NCBI RefSeq assembly: GCF_019428685.1 | Contig: NZ_CP080095.1 | Coordinates: 2,666,001-2,730,000, forward strand | Source of the DNA: Paraburkholderia edwinii | GTDB taxonomy: Bacteria > Pseudomonadota > Gammaproteobacteria > Burkholderiales > Burkholderiaceae | DNA length: 64,000 nucleotides | Direction: 5' to 3' | Shown here: one piece after another, positions 22,099 to 31,294 of the stretch | Layout of the letters: each line of letters begins with the position of its first letter | Numbering within the stretch: position 1 is the first letter of the stretch | Translations under genes and position numbers: made by a program | The notes under the pieces: generated by a model | The model's database searches: none | What the model was told of the DNA's origin: nothing | The model's input: only the letters and a program-made list of their open reading frames with translations

Positions 22099-22121
22099 TC
22101 CGGTCCGGATTGGCACGTGCC
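22099..22121. promoter_or_regulatory. Palindromes in the iseR-iseJ divergent region
   Basis: TCCGG-T-CCGGA (22099-22109) and the perfect 10-mer GGCACGTGCC (22112-22121) lie side by side between the divergent regulator and dehydrogenase genes. They are candidate IclR operators but do not match the GGWAC motif found further along the cluster. Confidence 0.35.
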
Positions 22122-22235
22122 TATGCAAAAGGGGTTGCGGCCGCTGCACTGGCTCAATAAATTCAAACGAAACATACCGCTTTTTAAGGCCGCTGAACCA
22201 TCCGGTCGAACGATAAGAAGCAGGAGACACGTGCA

Positions 22236-23897
22236 ATGCCAGGTACCTTCGACTATGTCGTGGTCGGCGCCGGTTCGGCCGGCTGCGTCCTTGCCAACCG
22301 GCTCTCGGAAGGCGGCCGCTATTCGGTCTGCCTGCTCGAAGCGGGCCCCGCCGACCGCTACCTGTGGATTCATATTCCGATCGGCTACGGCAAGACGATG
22401 TTTCACCCGGTCTACAACTGGGGCTTTCATACCGAGCCGGACCCGAATATGAACAACCGGCGGCTGTACTGGCCGCGTGGCCGCACGCTCGGCGGCAGCA
22501 GTTCGATCAATGGCCTGATTTACGTGCGCGGTCAGAAAGAGGACTACGACCGGTGGGCCGCGCCAGGCAATCGCGGCTGGAGCTGGGACGACTGTCTGCC
22601 GTACTTCCGGCGGCTCGAACACAACGAACTCGGCGCGGGGCCGACACGCGGCGTCGATGGGCCGCTGTGGGCCTCGACGATCCGTCAGCCGCATGCGCTC
22701 GTCGACGCGTTTATCGCGGCGTCGAACCGGCTCGGCGTGCGCACCGTCGACGATTTCAACACGGGCGACCAGGAAGGCGTCGGCTACTACCAGCTGACGA
22801 CGCGTCACGGCTGGCGCTGCTCGACGGCGGTCGCATATCTGAAGCCCGCGCGCCATCGTGCGAATCTGCATGTGGAAACCAATGCGCTCGCTTCGCGTAT
22901 CCGCTTCGACGGCACGCGGGCGACTGGCGTGCGATTTCTACAGCATGGCGAGATGCGCGAGGTCAGCGCGCGGCGCGAGGTGATCCTGACCGCAGGCGCG
23001 TTGCAGTCGCCGCAATTGCTGCAGTTGTCGGGCGTCGGGCCCGCGGCGTTGTTGCGCGAGCTCGGCATTCCGGTGGTCGCGGACCGCGCCGGCGTCGGCG
23101 CAAACCTGCAGGACCATCTGCAAGTCCGTTTGATCTACGAAGTGACGAAGCCGATCACGACCAACGATCTGATGCAGTCATGGATCGGTCGAGCAAAAAT
23201 GGGCCTCGAATGGGCGCTGTTTCGCAGCGGGCCGCTGGCCGTCGGTATCAACCAGGGCGGCATGTTTTGCCGCGCCTTGCCCGAAGAAGCGCAAACGCCC
23301 GATATCCAGTTTCATTTCTCGACGCTTTCCGCCGATTCCGCGGGCGGCGAAGTCCATGCGTTTCCCGGCTGCACGTATTCGATTTGCCAGTTGCGTCCCG
23401 AATCGCGCGGCACCGTGCGAATCAGGTCGACCGATATGCGCGATGCGCCGTCGATCGTGCCGAACTATCTTGCGACCGATCTCGACCGCCGCACGACCGT
23501 GGCTGGCGTGCGCTTCGCGCGCCGCGTCGCGGCCACGCAGCCGATGGCCGCGCTGATGAAGCGCGAAGTGCGTCCCGGCGCCGATGCGCAAACCGACGAC
23601 GAACTGCTGCACTTCTGCCGCGAATACGGGCAGACGATCTTTCATCCGTCGGGCACGGCGAAGATGGGGACGGCAGGCGATCCGCTCGCGGTCGTCGACG
23701 AACGTCTTCGTGTGTATGGAACGCGCGGCCTGCGCGTGGTCGACTGTTCGATCATGCCGACGCTCGTCTCCGGCAATACGAATGTGCCGATCGTGATGGT
23801 GGCGGAGAAAGCGTCCGACATGATTCTCGACGATGCGCGCGCGGCCGATGCGGCGCACCGCGAGAACGTGCCGGCAGCCGCGGCAGCGGAAGTTTGA
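22236..23897 (+). CDS. iseJ: GMC-family flavoprotein dehydrogenase, probable isethionate dehydrogenase
   Basis: 553 residues. FAD-binding motif VVVGAGSAGCVLANRL (G11-G16), GMC signature 1 (PRGRTLGGSSSINGLIYVRG), signature 2 (TAGALQSPQLLQLSGVGP) and the catalytic HPSGTAKMG His near residue 470 with SGNTNVP after it. It resembles choline dehydrogenase, but no betaine genes are present. Its neighbours are an IclR regulator, an MHS symporter and a full sulfoacetaldehyde pathway, matching IseJ, which oxidises isethionate to sulfoacetaldehyde in C. necator. AGGAG lies nine bases upstream. Electron acceptor is probably a membrane cytochrome or quinone. Confidence 0.75.
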   Translation: MPGTFDYVVVGAGSAGCVLANRLSEGGRYSVCLLEAGPADRYLWIHIPIGYGKTMFHPVYNWGFHTEPDPNMNNRRLYWPRGRTLGGSSSINGLIYVRGQKEDYDRWAAPGNRGWSWDDCLPYFRRLEHNELGAGPTRGVDGPLWASTIRQPHALVDAFIAASNRLGVRTVDDFNTGDQEGVGYYQLTTRHGWRCSTAVAYLKPARHRANLHVETNALASRIRFDGTRATGVRFLQHGEMREVSARREVILTAGALQSPQLLQLSGVGPAALLRELGIPVVADRAGVGANLQDHLQVRLIYEVTKPITTNDLMQSWIGRAKMGLEWALFRSGPLAVGINQGGMFCRALPEEAQTPDIQFHFSTLSADSAGGEVHAFPGCTYSICQLRPESRGTVRIRSTDMRDAPSIVPNYLATDLDRRTTVAGVRFARRVAATQPMAALMKREVRPGADAQTDDELLHFCREYGQTIFHPSGTAKMGTAGDPLAVVDERLRVYGTRGLRVVDCSIMPTLVSGNTNVPIVMVAEKASDMILDDARAADAAHRENVPAAAAAEV

Positions 23898-23987
23898 AGG
23901 AAGCGCAAGAGAGAACTAAAGGGGCAGGGGTACGCATAAAAGACGCCGTGCCGAGCGGTACGGCCTTCCATTGAAGAAGGAGCAGCT

Positions 23988-25295
23988 ATGTCAAACGATC
24001 AGCGCGTCGTGCGCCGCGTCGCATTTGCCAGCGTGGTCGGCGCGACCGTCGAGTGGTACGACTTCTTTCTGTACGGCGTCGTGGCGGGCATCGTGTTCAA
24101 CAAGCTGTATTTCCCGGCGAACGATCCGCTTGTATCGACGATGCTTGCGTATTCGACGTTCGCGGTCGGCTTCGTCACGCGGCCGCTCGGCGGCGTGCTG
24201 TTCGGCCACTTCGGCGACCGGGTCGGGCGCAAGTCTGCGCTGATTTTGACGCTCGTGATCATGGGCATTTCGACGGCCGGCGTCGCCTTTGTCCCGACCT
24301 ATGCGCAGATCGGTATCTGGGCGCCGATTCTGCTGTTGAGCTTGCGCGTGCTGCAAGGCATCGGCCTTGGCGGCGAGTGGGGCGGCGCGGTGCTGATGGC
24401 TTATGAATATGCGCCGCCAAATAAACGCGGGCTCTACGCGAGCCTGCCGCAAATCGGCTTATCGATCGGGCTCTGTCTCGCGGCCGGCGTCGTGGCCGGC
24501 ATCTCGCGCATCCTGCCCGATGCGGATTTCTTTGCATGGGGCTGGCGTATCGCGTTCGGCGCGTCGCTGCTGCTCGTGCTGATCGGCTTGTATATTCGCC
24601 TGAAAGTGATGGAAACGCCCGAGTTTCTCGCGCTCAAACGCAACCGGCGCGAAGCGAAGATTCCGTTTGTCGACATGATCACGCGCTATCGCGGCACGGT
24701 CGTGCTCGGCATGGGCGCGCGCTATATCGACGGCGTGTTCTTCAATGTGTTCGCGGTGTTTTCGATCGGCTATCTGACCCAGCACGTATCGATGAGCCGC
24801 ACCGATGCGCTGCTCGGCGTGATGATCGCGGCCGTCGTGATGTGCTTTTTTATTCCACTGTTCGGCAGGATGTCGGACCAGCTGGGCCGGGCGCGCGTTT
24901 ATCGCTGGGGATCGCTGATTTGCGGGCTGTCGGTGCTGCCCGCGTTCTGGCTGATCGAAAGCCATGCGGGCAATACGCTCGTGATCTGGGCCGCGATCGT
25001 CGTGCCGTTCGGCATTTTCTATGCGATGGTTTATGGCCCTGAAGCGGCGCTCTTTGCCGAGCTGTTCGATGCGAACGTGCGCTATACCGGTATTTCGTTC
25101 GTCTATCAGTTCTCGGGGATCTTCGCGAGCGGACTGACGCCGATCATTGCGACCGCATTGATGCGCGTCAATCAGGGCAAGCCGTGGATGGTCTGCGCCT
25201 ACGTGATGCTGTCCGCGCTGATCTCGGCATGGTCCGCGCGCGCGATTGAGCGAAGGGCGAGCACGTATGGCGCGGTGGCGAGCGCGCATTCGTAA
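23988..25295 (+). CDS. iseU: MFS metabolite:H+ symporter (MHS family), probable isethionate importer
   Basis: 435 residues with ~12 membrane helices. MHS signatures: VVGATVEWYDFFLYG at the N-terminus, RPLGGVLFGHFGDRVGRKSAL between helices 2 and 3, and LGGEWGGAVLMAYEYAP at helix 4. It follows the dehydrogenase by 90 bases in the same direction with AAGAAGGAG-type ribosome site. Related carriers take up short organic anions with protons. By context it should import isethionate. Confidence 0.78.
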   Translation: MSNDQRVVRRVAFASVVGATVEWYDFFLYGVVAGIVFNKLYFPANDPLVSTMLAYSTFAVGFVTRPLGGVLFGHFGDRVGRKSALILTLVIMGISTAGVAFVPTYAQIGIWAPILLLSLRVLQGIGLGGEWGGAVLMAYEYAPPNKRGLYASLPQIGLSIGLCLAAGVVAGISRILPDADFFAWGWRIAFGASLLLVLIGLYIRLKVMETPEFLALKRNRREAKIPFVDMITRYRGTVVLGMGARYIDGVFFNVFAVFSIGYLTQHVSMSRTDALLGVMIAAVVMCFFIPLFGRMSDQLGRARVYRWGSLICGLSVLPAFWLIESHAGNTLVIWAAIVVPFGIFYAMVYGPEAALFAELFDANVRYTGISFVYQFSGIFASGLTPIIATALMRVNQGKPWMVCAYVMLSALISAWSARAIERRASTYGAVASAHS

Positions 25296-25339
25296 CGCGC
25301 TTTAAGGGCCTTTATTCAAGGGCGTTCATTCAAGGGCTT

Positions 25340-26104
25340 TCACTCGCGGAACGTCTTCGCGGTTTCGTCGGCGGCAAAGCGCAGGTCGGGCACGAAGGCG
25401 AGCAGGTCGTCGAGCGTAACCCGGCCCACGGGCGCCTGAACCGCGATCGCGGCGCAGGCGCGGTTGCGGTCGAGCATGACCGGCACGGCGATCGCGATCA
25501 GCCCTTGCAGATGCTCCTGATTGTTGATCGCGAGCAGGCGGCGGCGCGTTTCGGTCAGTTCCTTGCGCAGTGCGTCACGGTCCGTGATGGTTTGCTCCGA
25601 ATACGCGCGCAGCGGCAGCGCATCGATAACGCGTTCACGTCTTTCTTTAGGCAGGAAACTGAGCAGCAGCTTGCCGCTTGCCGAGCAGTGCAGCGGCACG
25701 TGCGAGCCGGGCTGCAGATGCATGCGCAGCGGCCATTCGGTTTCGACGCGGTCGACATAGACGACGTCGTTGCCGGCCAGCATCGTCAGATTGCAGGTCT
25801 CTCCGATTTTCGACACCAGCTGTTCGAGCAGCACATGGCGCGCGGCCGCAGGCCCCGCGTGCATGAGCACGTTGACGGCGAGCATGCGCACGCGCGGCGA
25901 GCACTCGTAGAGGCGATTGCCCGCGACGCGCGTGACAAGCCACGCGTCCATCAATTGCACGAGGATCCGATGCACGGTCTGTTTCGGCAAGCCGAGCGCA
26001 TGCACGAGGTCGGTCATCGACAGCGGATGGCCGGCTTCGGCAAGCGTTTCGAGTACACGGAACGCGCGCACGGCGGCCGCATTTGACTGGTTCGAGAACG
26101 ACAT
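25340..26104 (-). CDS. sauR: IclR-family regulator, likely of the sulfoacetate unit
   Basis: 254 residues. HTH at ~10-65 (ALGLPKQTVHRILVQL), effector domain with IGETCNLTMLAG and VPLHCSASGKLLLSFL. It is divergent from the sauS-like gene across a 294-base region containing a perfect inverted repeat. Its mRNA leader contains a long hairpin ending ten bases before AGGAG. Paralogue of the regulators at 21.1 and 32.5 kb. Ligand is likely sulfoacetate or a CoA derivative, by context only. Confidence 0.75.
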   Translation of the reverse strand: MSFSNQSNAAAVRAFRVLETLAEAGHPLSMTDLVHALGLPKQTVHRILVQLMDAWLVTRVAGNRLYECSPRVRMLAVNVLMHAGPAAARHVLLEQLVSKIGETCNLTMLAGNDVVYVDRVETEWPLRMHLQPGSHVPLHCSASGKLLLSFLPKERRERVIDALPLRAYSEQTITDRDALRKELTETRRRLLAINNQEHLQGLIAIAVPVMLDRNRACAAIAVQAPVGRVTLDDLLAFVPDLRFAADETAKTFRE

Positions 26105-26117
26105 TGGGTCTCCTGTC

Positions 26118-26152
26118 GACCAGAGTTGGCGCTTTAGCGCCTTACTCTGGTC
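26118..26152 (-). promoter_or_regulatory. Strong hairpin in the 5' leader of the IclR gene
   Basis: Perfect outer arms GACCAGAGT/ACTCTGGTC and inner arms GGCGC/GCGCC enclose TTTA. It sits a few bases upstream of the AGGAG ribosome site of the regulator gene, so it could limit translation, stabilise the mRNA or be an operator in DNA form. Confidence 0.55.
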
Positions 26153-26251
26153 CCATGCCGCGCCTGCGGCCGGCAGACGCTCTGGCTGCTAACTGCAGCT
26201 GTGCGCCGTCATCAAATTTATAAGAGAGATTTTGCATCGGAATGCACAGTT

Positions 26252-26275
26252 TTCGGGACTCCGGAAAGTCCCGAA
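26252..26275. promoter_or_regulatory. Candidate IclR operator TTCGGGACT-N6-AGTCCCGAA
   Basis: A perfect nine-base inverted repeat with six-base centre lies midway between the divergent IclR and sauS-like genes. A further half-like CGGGACTTCG occurs near 26327, 52 bases before the ribosome site of sauS. Good candidate binding site of the adjacent regulator. Confidence 0.6.
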
Positions 26276-26398
26276 TTTTGCGTTTTTCGATTCACTGCAT
26301 CAGGCAGCACGGAAACGCTTGGAAAACGGGACTTCGTTCGCCGCCGCTCCCGCTAGATTTATTCGCACGACCCGCTATTACCGTTCGGAGCAAAACAT

Positions 26399-27898
26399 AT
26401 GAATGTCAGGGCAAGTCATGCTGAAGTCGGGGCGCACGGGGTAAACGCGAATGCAAGTGCGAAGGCAAGCACGCAGGCAAACGCGGACAGCAACGTCGCC
26501 GAAGAGGTGGCCGCGCTCGTCGGCCGCGCCCGCATCGCGCAACGCGAATTCGAGCGGGCCGGGCAGGACGCACTCGATATGGCCGCTGCCGCTGCCGCAT
26601 GGGCGATCATGGAGCCGGGGCGCAACCGGCAACTGGCGGAACTGTCGGTGCGGGACACCGGCCTCGGCAACGTCGACGACAAATTCCGCAAGAACTATCG
26701 CAAGACGCTAGGTCTCCTGCGCGATCTGCATGGACAGAAGACCACCGGCGTCATTGCACGCGACGCAGCAAACGGCATCGTGGAAATCGCGCGCGCGGTC
26801 GGCGTCGTCGCCGCCATCACACCGTCGACGAACCCGGCCGCGACGCCCGCGAACAAGATCGTGAACGCGCTCAAATGCGGCAATGCGGTAATCGTCGCGC
26901 CATCACCTAAAGGCTATTCGTCGTGCGCGCTGCTAGTTGGCTTTATTCACGCACAGCTCGAGAAGGCCGGACTGTCGCCCGACCTCGTGCAGATGCTGCC
27001 CGCGCCGATCAGCAAGGCCGCCACCGCCGAGTTAATGCGGCAAGCGGACCTTGTCGTTGCAACGGGCTCGCAGGCCAACGTACGCATGGCCTATGCGAGC
27101 GGCACGCCGGCGTTCGGCGTGGGCGCGGGCAATGTCGCATCGATCGTCACCGCATCGGCCGACTTGCATGATGCGGCGCGCAAGATCGCGCTCTCGAAGA
27201 CCTTCGACAACGCGACGAGCTGTTCGTCGGAGAACAGCGTCGTGATCGAAGACGCCGTGTATCAGCCGATGCTCGATGCACTGGCCGCATGCGGCGGTGT
27301 GCTGCTCGACAACGATCAGAAGGCGAAGCTGCAAGCGACGATGTGGCGCGACGGCAAGCTGTCGCCGCAATGCACGGCGCGTTCGGCGGCGGTGATCGCG
27401 CGCGTCGCGGGCCTCGACGAGATTGCCGAGAGCGGCCCCAGGTTTCTGATGGTGAAGGAAACCGGTTTTGGCGAGCGCTATCCGTTTTCGGGCGAGAAGC
27501 TCGCGCCGGTGTTGACCGTCTATCGCGCGCGCGACTTCGAACATGCGGCGGAGATTGTCGGCGACATCTATTCGTATATGGGCGCGGGGCATTCGGTTGG
27601 CCTGCATATCAGCCGGGATGCGGCCGATACCGGGCAGGCGGTCGAACTCGGCGAAACGCTGCCGGTTGCGCGCGTGATCGTCAACCAGGCGCATTGCCTC
27701 GCGACCGGCGGCAATTTCGACAATGGCCTGCCTTTCTCGCTGTCGATGGGCTGCGGCACATGGGGACGCAATAACTTCTCCACCAATCTGAACTTCCATC
27801 AGTACCTGAACATCACGCGCGTCGCGTATCCGATCGAGGAACGCGTGCCCGAAGCGGACGATCTGCTTGGCGAATTTTTCCGGAGGGTCGGACGATGA
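26399..27898 (+). CDS. sauS: CoA-acylating aldehyde dehydrogenase, probable sulfoacetaldehyde dehydrogenase
   Basis: 499 residues, aldehyde-dehydrogenase superfamily of the acylating EutE/SauS kind. Seen: VGVVAAITPSTNPAATPANK, CGNAVIVAPSPKG, GVGAGNVASIV and the catalytic Cys near residue 275 in NATSCSSEN. An Ala/Asn-rich N-terminal ~35 residues are probably disordered. It overlaps the CoA ligase gene by four bases. In C. necator, SauS reduces sulfoacetyl-CoA to sulfoacetaldehyde with NADPH; context here (ligase, transporter, Xsc, Pta) supports the same step. Alternative: a succinate-semialdehyde- or acetaldehyde-type acylating enzyme. Confidence 0.8.
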   Translation: MNVRASHAEVGAHGVNANASAKASTQANADSNVAEEVAALVGRARIAQREFERAGQDALDMAAAAAAWAIMEPGRNRQLAELSVRDTGLGNVDDKFRKNYRKTLGLLRDLHGQKTTGVIARDAANGIVEIARAVGVVAAITPSTNPAATPANKIVNALKCGNAVIVAPSPKGYSSCALLVGFIHAQLEKAGLSPDLVQMLPAPISKAATAELMRQADLVVATGSQANVRMAYASGTPAFGVGAGNVASIVTASADLHDAARKIALSKTFDNATSCSSENSVVIEDAVYQPMLDALAACGGVLLDNDQKAKLQATMWRDGKLSPQCTARSAAVIARVAGLDEIAESGPRFLMVKETGFGERYPFSGEKLAPVLTVYRARDFEHAAEIVGDIYSYMGAGHSVGLHISRDAADTGQAVELGETLPVARVIVNQAHCLATGGNFDNGLPFSLSMGCGTWGRNNFSTNLNFHQYLNITRVAYPIEERVPEADDLLGEFFRRVGR

Positions 27899-29634
27899 AC
27901 ACGCCTGTCACGCTTCGCGCGCTGATCGACGAGCGCGCCGCGCAGTATCCGGACAAACCGTTTCTGCTCGATTGTCCCGGCGACCCCGATGTCTCTTCCG
28001 CCGGCAACGGCACGCGGCGTGCCGCTCCGCTGGCCGTCCTGACGTATGCGGAGTTACGCAACGATTGCCGCGTGATGGAATCGCGTTTTCTCGATGCGGG
28101 CTTGCGGCCCGGCGACACGGTGTCGGTGCTGATGAGCAACGGCATCCAGACCGGCCGGATTCTGCTTGCCGCGATGTACAGCGGGCTCGTCGCCAATCCG
28201 CTCAATCTGCTGTGCCAGCCGTCTCAGCTTCGCTATATCGTCGAACATTCGGATACGCGCGCGATTTTTGTCGAGCGCGATACGCGCGCAACGATCGAGT
28301 CGGCGATTGCGGAATTGCATGGTGGGGCGCGTGCTGAATTGCGTTCTGAATCGCAGGGGAAACGACTGGCGCGGGACATTCTCGTTATCGAAACCGAACC
28401 CGACGCGCGGGCGCTGCCGGTTCTGCCGCATGCCGAACCGGTGCTGGCCGGGGCCGCGCTGCAACGGGCCGAAGCGCAGCGCGCATCGGTCGCGGGCGAC
28501 GATGGTCCGGTCGCGGCGACGTTGAGCGAAACGCCATCTGCGTCGCGCCACGAGCCATGCGAAACCGACATCGCGCTGCTGATGTACACATCGGGCACGA
28601 CCGGCTTGCCCAAAGGCGTGCTGCTCTCGCACCGCAACCTGCTCGCGAACGCGGCGCGCATCACCGACGAACATCGACTGGCCGACGACGACCGCGTGCT
28701 TGCCTCGTTGCCGCTTTATCACATCAACGGTCTCGTTGTGACACTGCTGACGCCGCTGTTTCATGCGGGCTCGGTCGTGATGACGCCGCGCTTCTCGGCG
28801 CGCACGTTCTGGCGCGATGCGGCGTTTCATGGCTGCACGTGGATCAATGTTGTGCCGACCATCGTCGCGTATCTGCTCAATTGCGACGAAGCGTGCGCGT
28901 TCGATCTGTCGGCGCTGAAGTTTTGCCGAAGCGCATCCGCGGCGTTGCCGGTCGAACATCATCGCGCGTTCGAGGCACGCTTCGGTATCGGTATTATCGA
29001 AACGATGGGCATGACGGAGACCGCGGCGCCTATCTTCAGCAATCCGTATGACGCGTCGCGGCGCAAGGTCGGCAGCATCGGCTTGCCGTCGGGCGCCGAA
29101 GCGAAGGTGATCGACCGTGAAGGCCGCGAATGCGCGCCGAACGAATGCGGCGAAATCGTGCTGCGCGGTGAACAGGTGATGCGCGGCTATTACAAGCGCC
29201 CCGAAGAGACGCACGCTGCGTTTACAGCCGATGGGTGGCTGCGCACCGGCGACCTCGGCTATCGCGACGAGGACGGCTACTTCTTTATCAACGGCCGCGC
29301 GAAGGAGTTGATTATCAAGGGCGGCGAAAACATCGCACCGCGCGAGATCGACGAGGCCTTGCTCAAGCATCCCGGCGTGCTCGACGCGGCCGCTGTCGGC
29401 GTGCCCGATAGCGCGTATGGTCAGGACATCGTCGCGTATATCGTGCCGCGTGTGGCGGACGGCAATGTTCAGGCGAACGAATGCGGCGGCCTCGATGTTG
29501 CGGATCTGCGCGCGCATTGCCTGCGCGAACTGGGCCGCTACAAGACGCCGAAGGAATTCCGCTTCGTTGCGGAACTGCCGCGCGGGCCGTCCGGCAAGGT
29601 GCAGCGGTTGAAGCTGTTGCAGACGCAGACCTGA
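27895..29634 (+). CDS. sauT: AMP-forming acyl-CoA synthetase, probable sulfoacetate-CoA ligase
   Basis: 579 residues of the ANL superfamily. Motifs: LLMYTSGTTGLPKGVLLSHR near 230-250, GMTETAAPIFSNP near 370, GYRDEDGYFFINGRAKELII near 460 and the C-terminal catalytic Lys in RGPSGKVQRLK near 570. There is an insertion of ~60 charged residues between ~140 and 225. Start overlaps the sauS stop (ATGA), so the two are translationally coupled. It should activate sulfoacetate to sulfoacetyl-CoA. Substrate assignment rests on cluster context. Confidence 0.8.
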   Translation: MNTPVTLRALIDERAAQYPDKPFLLDCPGDPDVSSAGNGTRRAAPLAVLTYAELRNDCRVMESRFLDAGLRPGDTVSVLMSNGIQTGRILLAAMYSGLVANPLNLLCQPSQLRYIVEHSDTRAIFVERDTRATIESAIAELHGGARAELRSESQGKRLARDILVIETEPDARALPVLPHAEPVLAGAALQRAEAQRASVAGDDGPVAATLSETPSASRHEPCETDIALLMYTSGTTGLPKGVLLSHRNLLANAARITDEHRLADDDRVLASLPLYHINGLVVTLLTPLFHAGSVVMTPRFSARTFWRDAAFHGCTWINVVPTIVAYLLNCDEACAFDLSALKFCRSASAALPVEHHRAFEARFGIGIIETMGMTETAAPIFSNPYDASRRKVGSIGLPSGAEAKVIDREGRECAPNECGEIVLRGEQVMRGYYKRPEETHAAFTADGWLRTGDLGYRDEDGYFFINGRAKELIIKGGENIAPREIDEALLKHPGVLDAAAVGVPDSAYGQDIVAYIVPRVADGNVQANECGGLDVADLRAHCLRELGRYKTPKEFRFVAELPRGPSGKVQRLKLLQTQT

Positions 29635-29772
29635 AGCTCACGCGTAACAGACGGAAAACACAGAATCGACTCAAGTCGAGGAGACGTACAAAGAGGCGGA
29701 CACGATCCGCCCTGCAGTTCGAAAAGCATGCACCGGCGTCACAAACGCCTTAAAAAATACATTGGAGACAAC

Positions 29773-31161
29773 ATGGAAATGCCTAAGCGGCGCGTGAAGA
29801 CGCGTCACATCATTCTGGCGGTCATGTGTGTGATGTATTTCATTTCGTACATCGATCGCGTGAACATCGCAGTGGCCGGCCCGTTGATTCGTCACGAAAT
29901 GGGACTGAGTTCGACGGAACTCGGGCTCGTCTTTTCCGCCTTTGCCTATCCGTACGCGATGATGCAGATCATCGGCGGCTGGCTTTCGGACAAGTTCGGG
30001 CCGAAGCTCGTGCTGACCGTGTTGTCGCTGATATGGGGCGTGGCCACGCTGCTGACCGGTTTTGCCGGCAGCGTGATGATGCTCGTCGTGTTGCGCTTTA
30101 TCCTCGGTATCGGCGAAGGCGGCGCGTTCCCGACGGCCACGCGCGCCTTTACGTACTGGATGCCGGTGGCGGAGCGCGGCTTCGCGCAGGGCATTACGCA
30201 CAGCTTCGCGCGTCTCGGCGGCGCAGTGACGCCGCCGCTCGTGCTGGCGGTGGTCGCGGCAGGCGGCTGGCGCGATTCGTTTATTCTGCTTGGCGTCTTG
30301 AGCCTCGCGTGGACGGTGCTCTATCTGCGCGTCTTCACTAACTCGCCCGAGCAGAACAAGCGCATCACGCCCGAGGAAACGGCCGAAATTGGCTACCGGA
30401 AGGGCGATTGCGAGCGTGCGAAACATGCAGCGACGCCGTGGCGCAGACTGATTCGCCGCATGTGGCTCGTAACCTTCGTCGACTTCTGCTATGGCTGGCT
30501 GCTGTGGGTTTATCTGACGTGGCTGCCGTCGTATCTGAAGGAATCGCGCGGCTTCGATCTCAAGCATCTGGCGCTGTTCACGGCCTTGCCGCTGCTCGCG
30601 GGCGTGATCGGCGATACGCTCGGCGGCGTGGTGTCCGACAAGCTGTACAAGCGCACCGGACGCCTGCGCTTTGCGCGCTGCGCGGTGCTCGTGGTCGGCA
30701 TGGGCGGATCGCTTGCGTTCCTGCTGCCGATGATCTCCGCCACGAGTCCGCTGATGGCCGTGCTGTTCCTGTCGGGATCGTTCTTCTTCCTCGAGATTAC
30801 GAACCCGGTGCTGTGGACGTTGCCGCTCGATATCGCCGGCAAATATGCCGGCACGGCCGGCGGCATGATGAACACAGGCTTCGGCGTGGCCGGGATGGTG
30901 TCGCCGGTTGCGTTCGGCTATCTGATCCAGACGACGGGCAGCTATAACGTGCCGTTTACGATTTCAGCGGTGCTGCTTGGGGTTGGCATCGTCGCTGCGT
31001 GTTTCATCGATACCAGCAAGACAGTCGAAGCGGACGAGGAGCGCGAACGGCAGCAGGGCCTCGACGATGTGGCGGGCATGCCGGCCTTCGCGCATGCGAC
31101 GACGCCGACGCTGCGGCTTTACCGGCATCATTTGCGGCGGCCGTTGCGGTGGCGGAAGTGA
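29773..31161 (+). CDS. sauU: MFS anion:cation symporter, probable sulfoacetate importer
   Basis: 462 residues; start 29773 has GGAG five bases upstream. ~12 helices with the anion-cation-symporter pattern (FISYIDRVNIAVAGPLI, GWLSDKFGPKLVL, GIGEGGAFPTATRAF, AGVIGDTLGGVVSDKLYKR). The family includes hexuronate and phthalate carriers and SauU of C. necator. It lies 138 bases downstream of the ligase and completes the sulfoacetate unit. A His/Arg-rich C-terminal tail of ~30 residues is unusual. Confidence 0.78.
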   Translation: MEMPKRRVKTRHIILAVMCVMYFISYIDRVNIAVAGPLIRHEMGLSSTELGLVFSAFAYPYAMMQIIGGWLSDKFGPKLVLTVLSLIWGVATLLTGFAGSVMMLVVLRFILGIGEGGAFPTATRAFTYWMPVAERGFAQGITHSFARLGGAVTPPLVLAVVAAGGWRDSFILLGVLSLAWTVLYLRVFTNSPEQNKRITPEETAEIGYRKGDCERAKHAATPWRRLIRRMWLVTFVDFCYGWLLWVYLTWLPSYLKESRGFDLKHLALFTALPLLAGVIGDTLGGVVSDKLYKRTGRLRFARCAVLVVGMGGSLAFLLPMISATSPLMAVLFLSGSFFFLEITNPVLWTLPLDIAGKYAGTAGGMMNTGFGVAGMVSPVAFGYLIQTTGSYNVPFTISAVLLGVGIVAACFIDTSKTVEADEERERQQGLDDVAGMPAFAHATTPTLRLYRHHLRRPLRWRK

Positions 31162-31294
31162 GGGCGGTGGTGACTTGATTCGTTAGGCGCGGGCCTGGTA
31201 CGGCCGCGCTACGAACCGCGGCTGAATTGCAGATGAATCGCAGATGCGCCGCGGATGACGTGCGCGCCAACCGCGGCTGAAACGCAGGTAGAAC

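Noticed and set aside
22236..23897. Choline dehydrogenase (betA)
   Set aside because: No betaine aldehyde dehydrogenase or BetI; the sulfonate context fits isethionate dehydrogenase better.
22364..23974. 536-codon open frame in another plus frame of the GMC gene
   Set aside because: Arg-rich shadow; the GMC motifs are in the other frame.
28054..29517. 487-codon minus-strand frame opposite the CoA ligase
   Set aside because: Shadow of sauT; the ANL motifs are on the plus strand.
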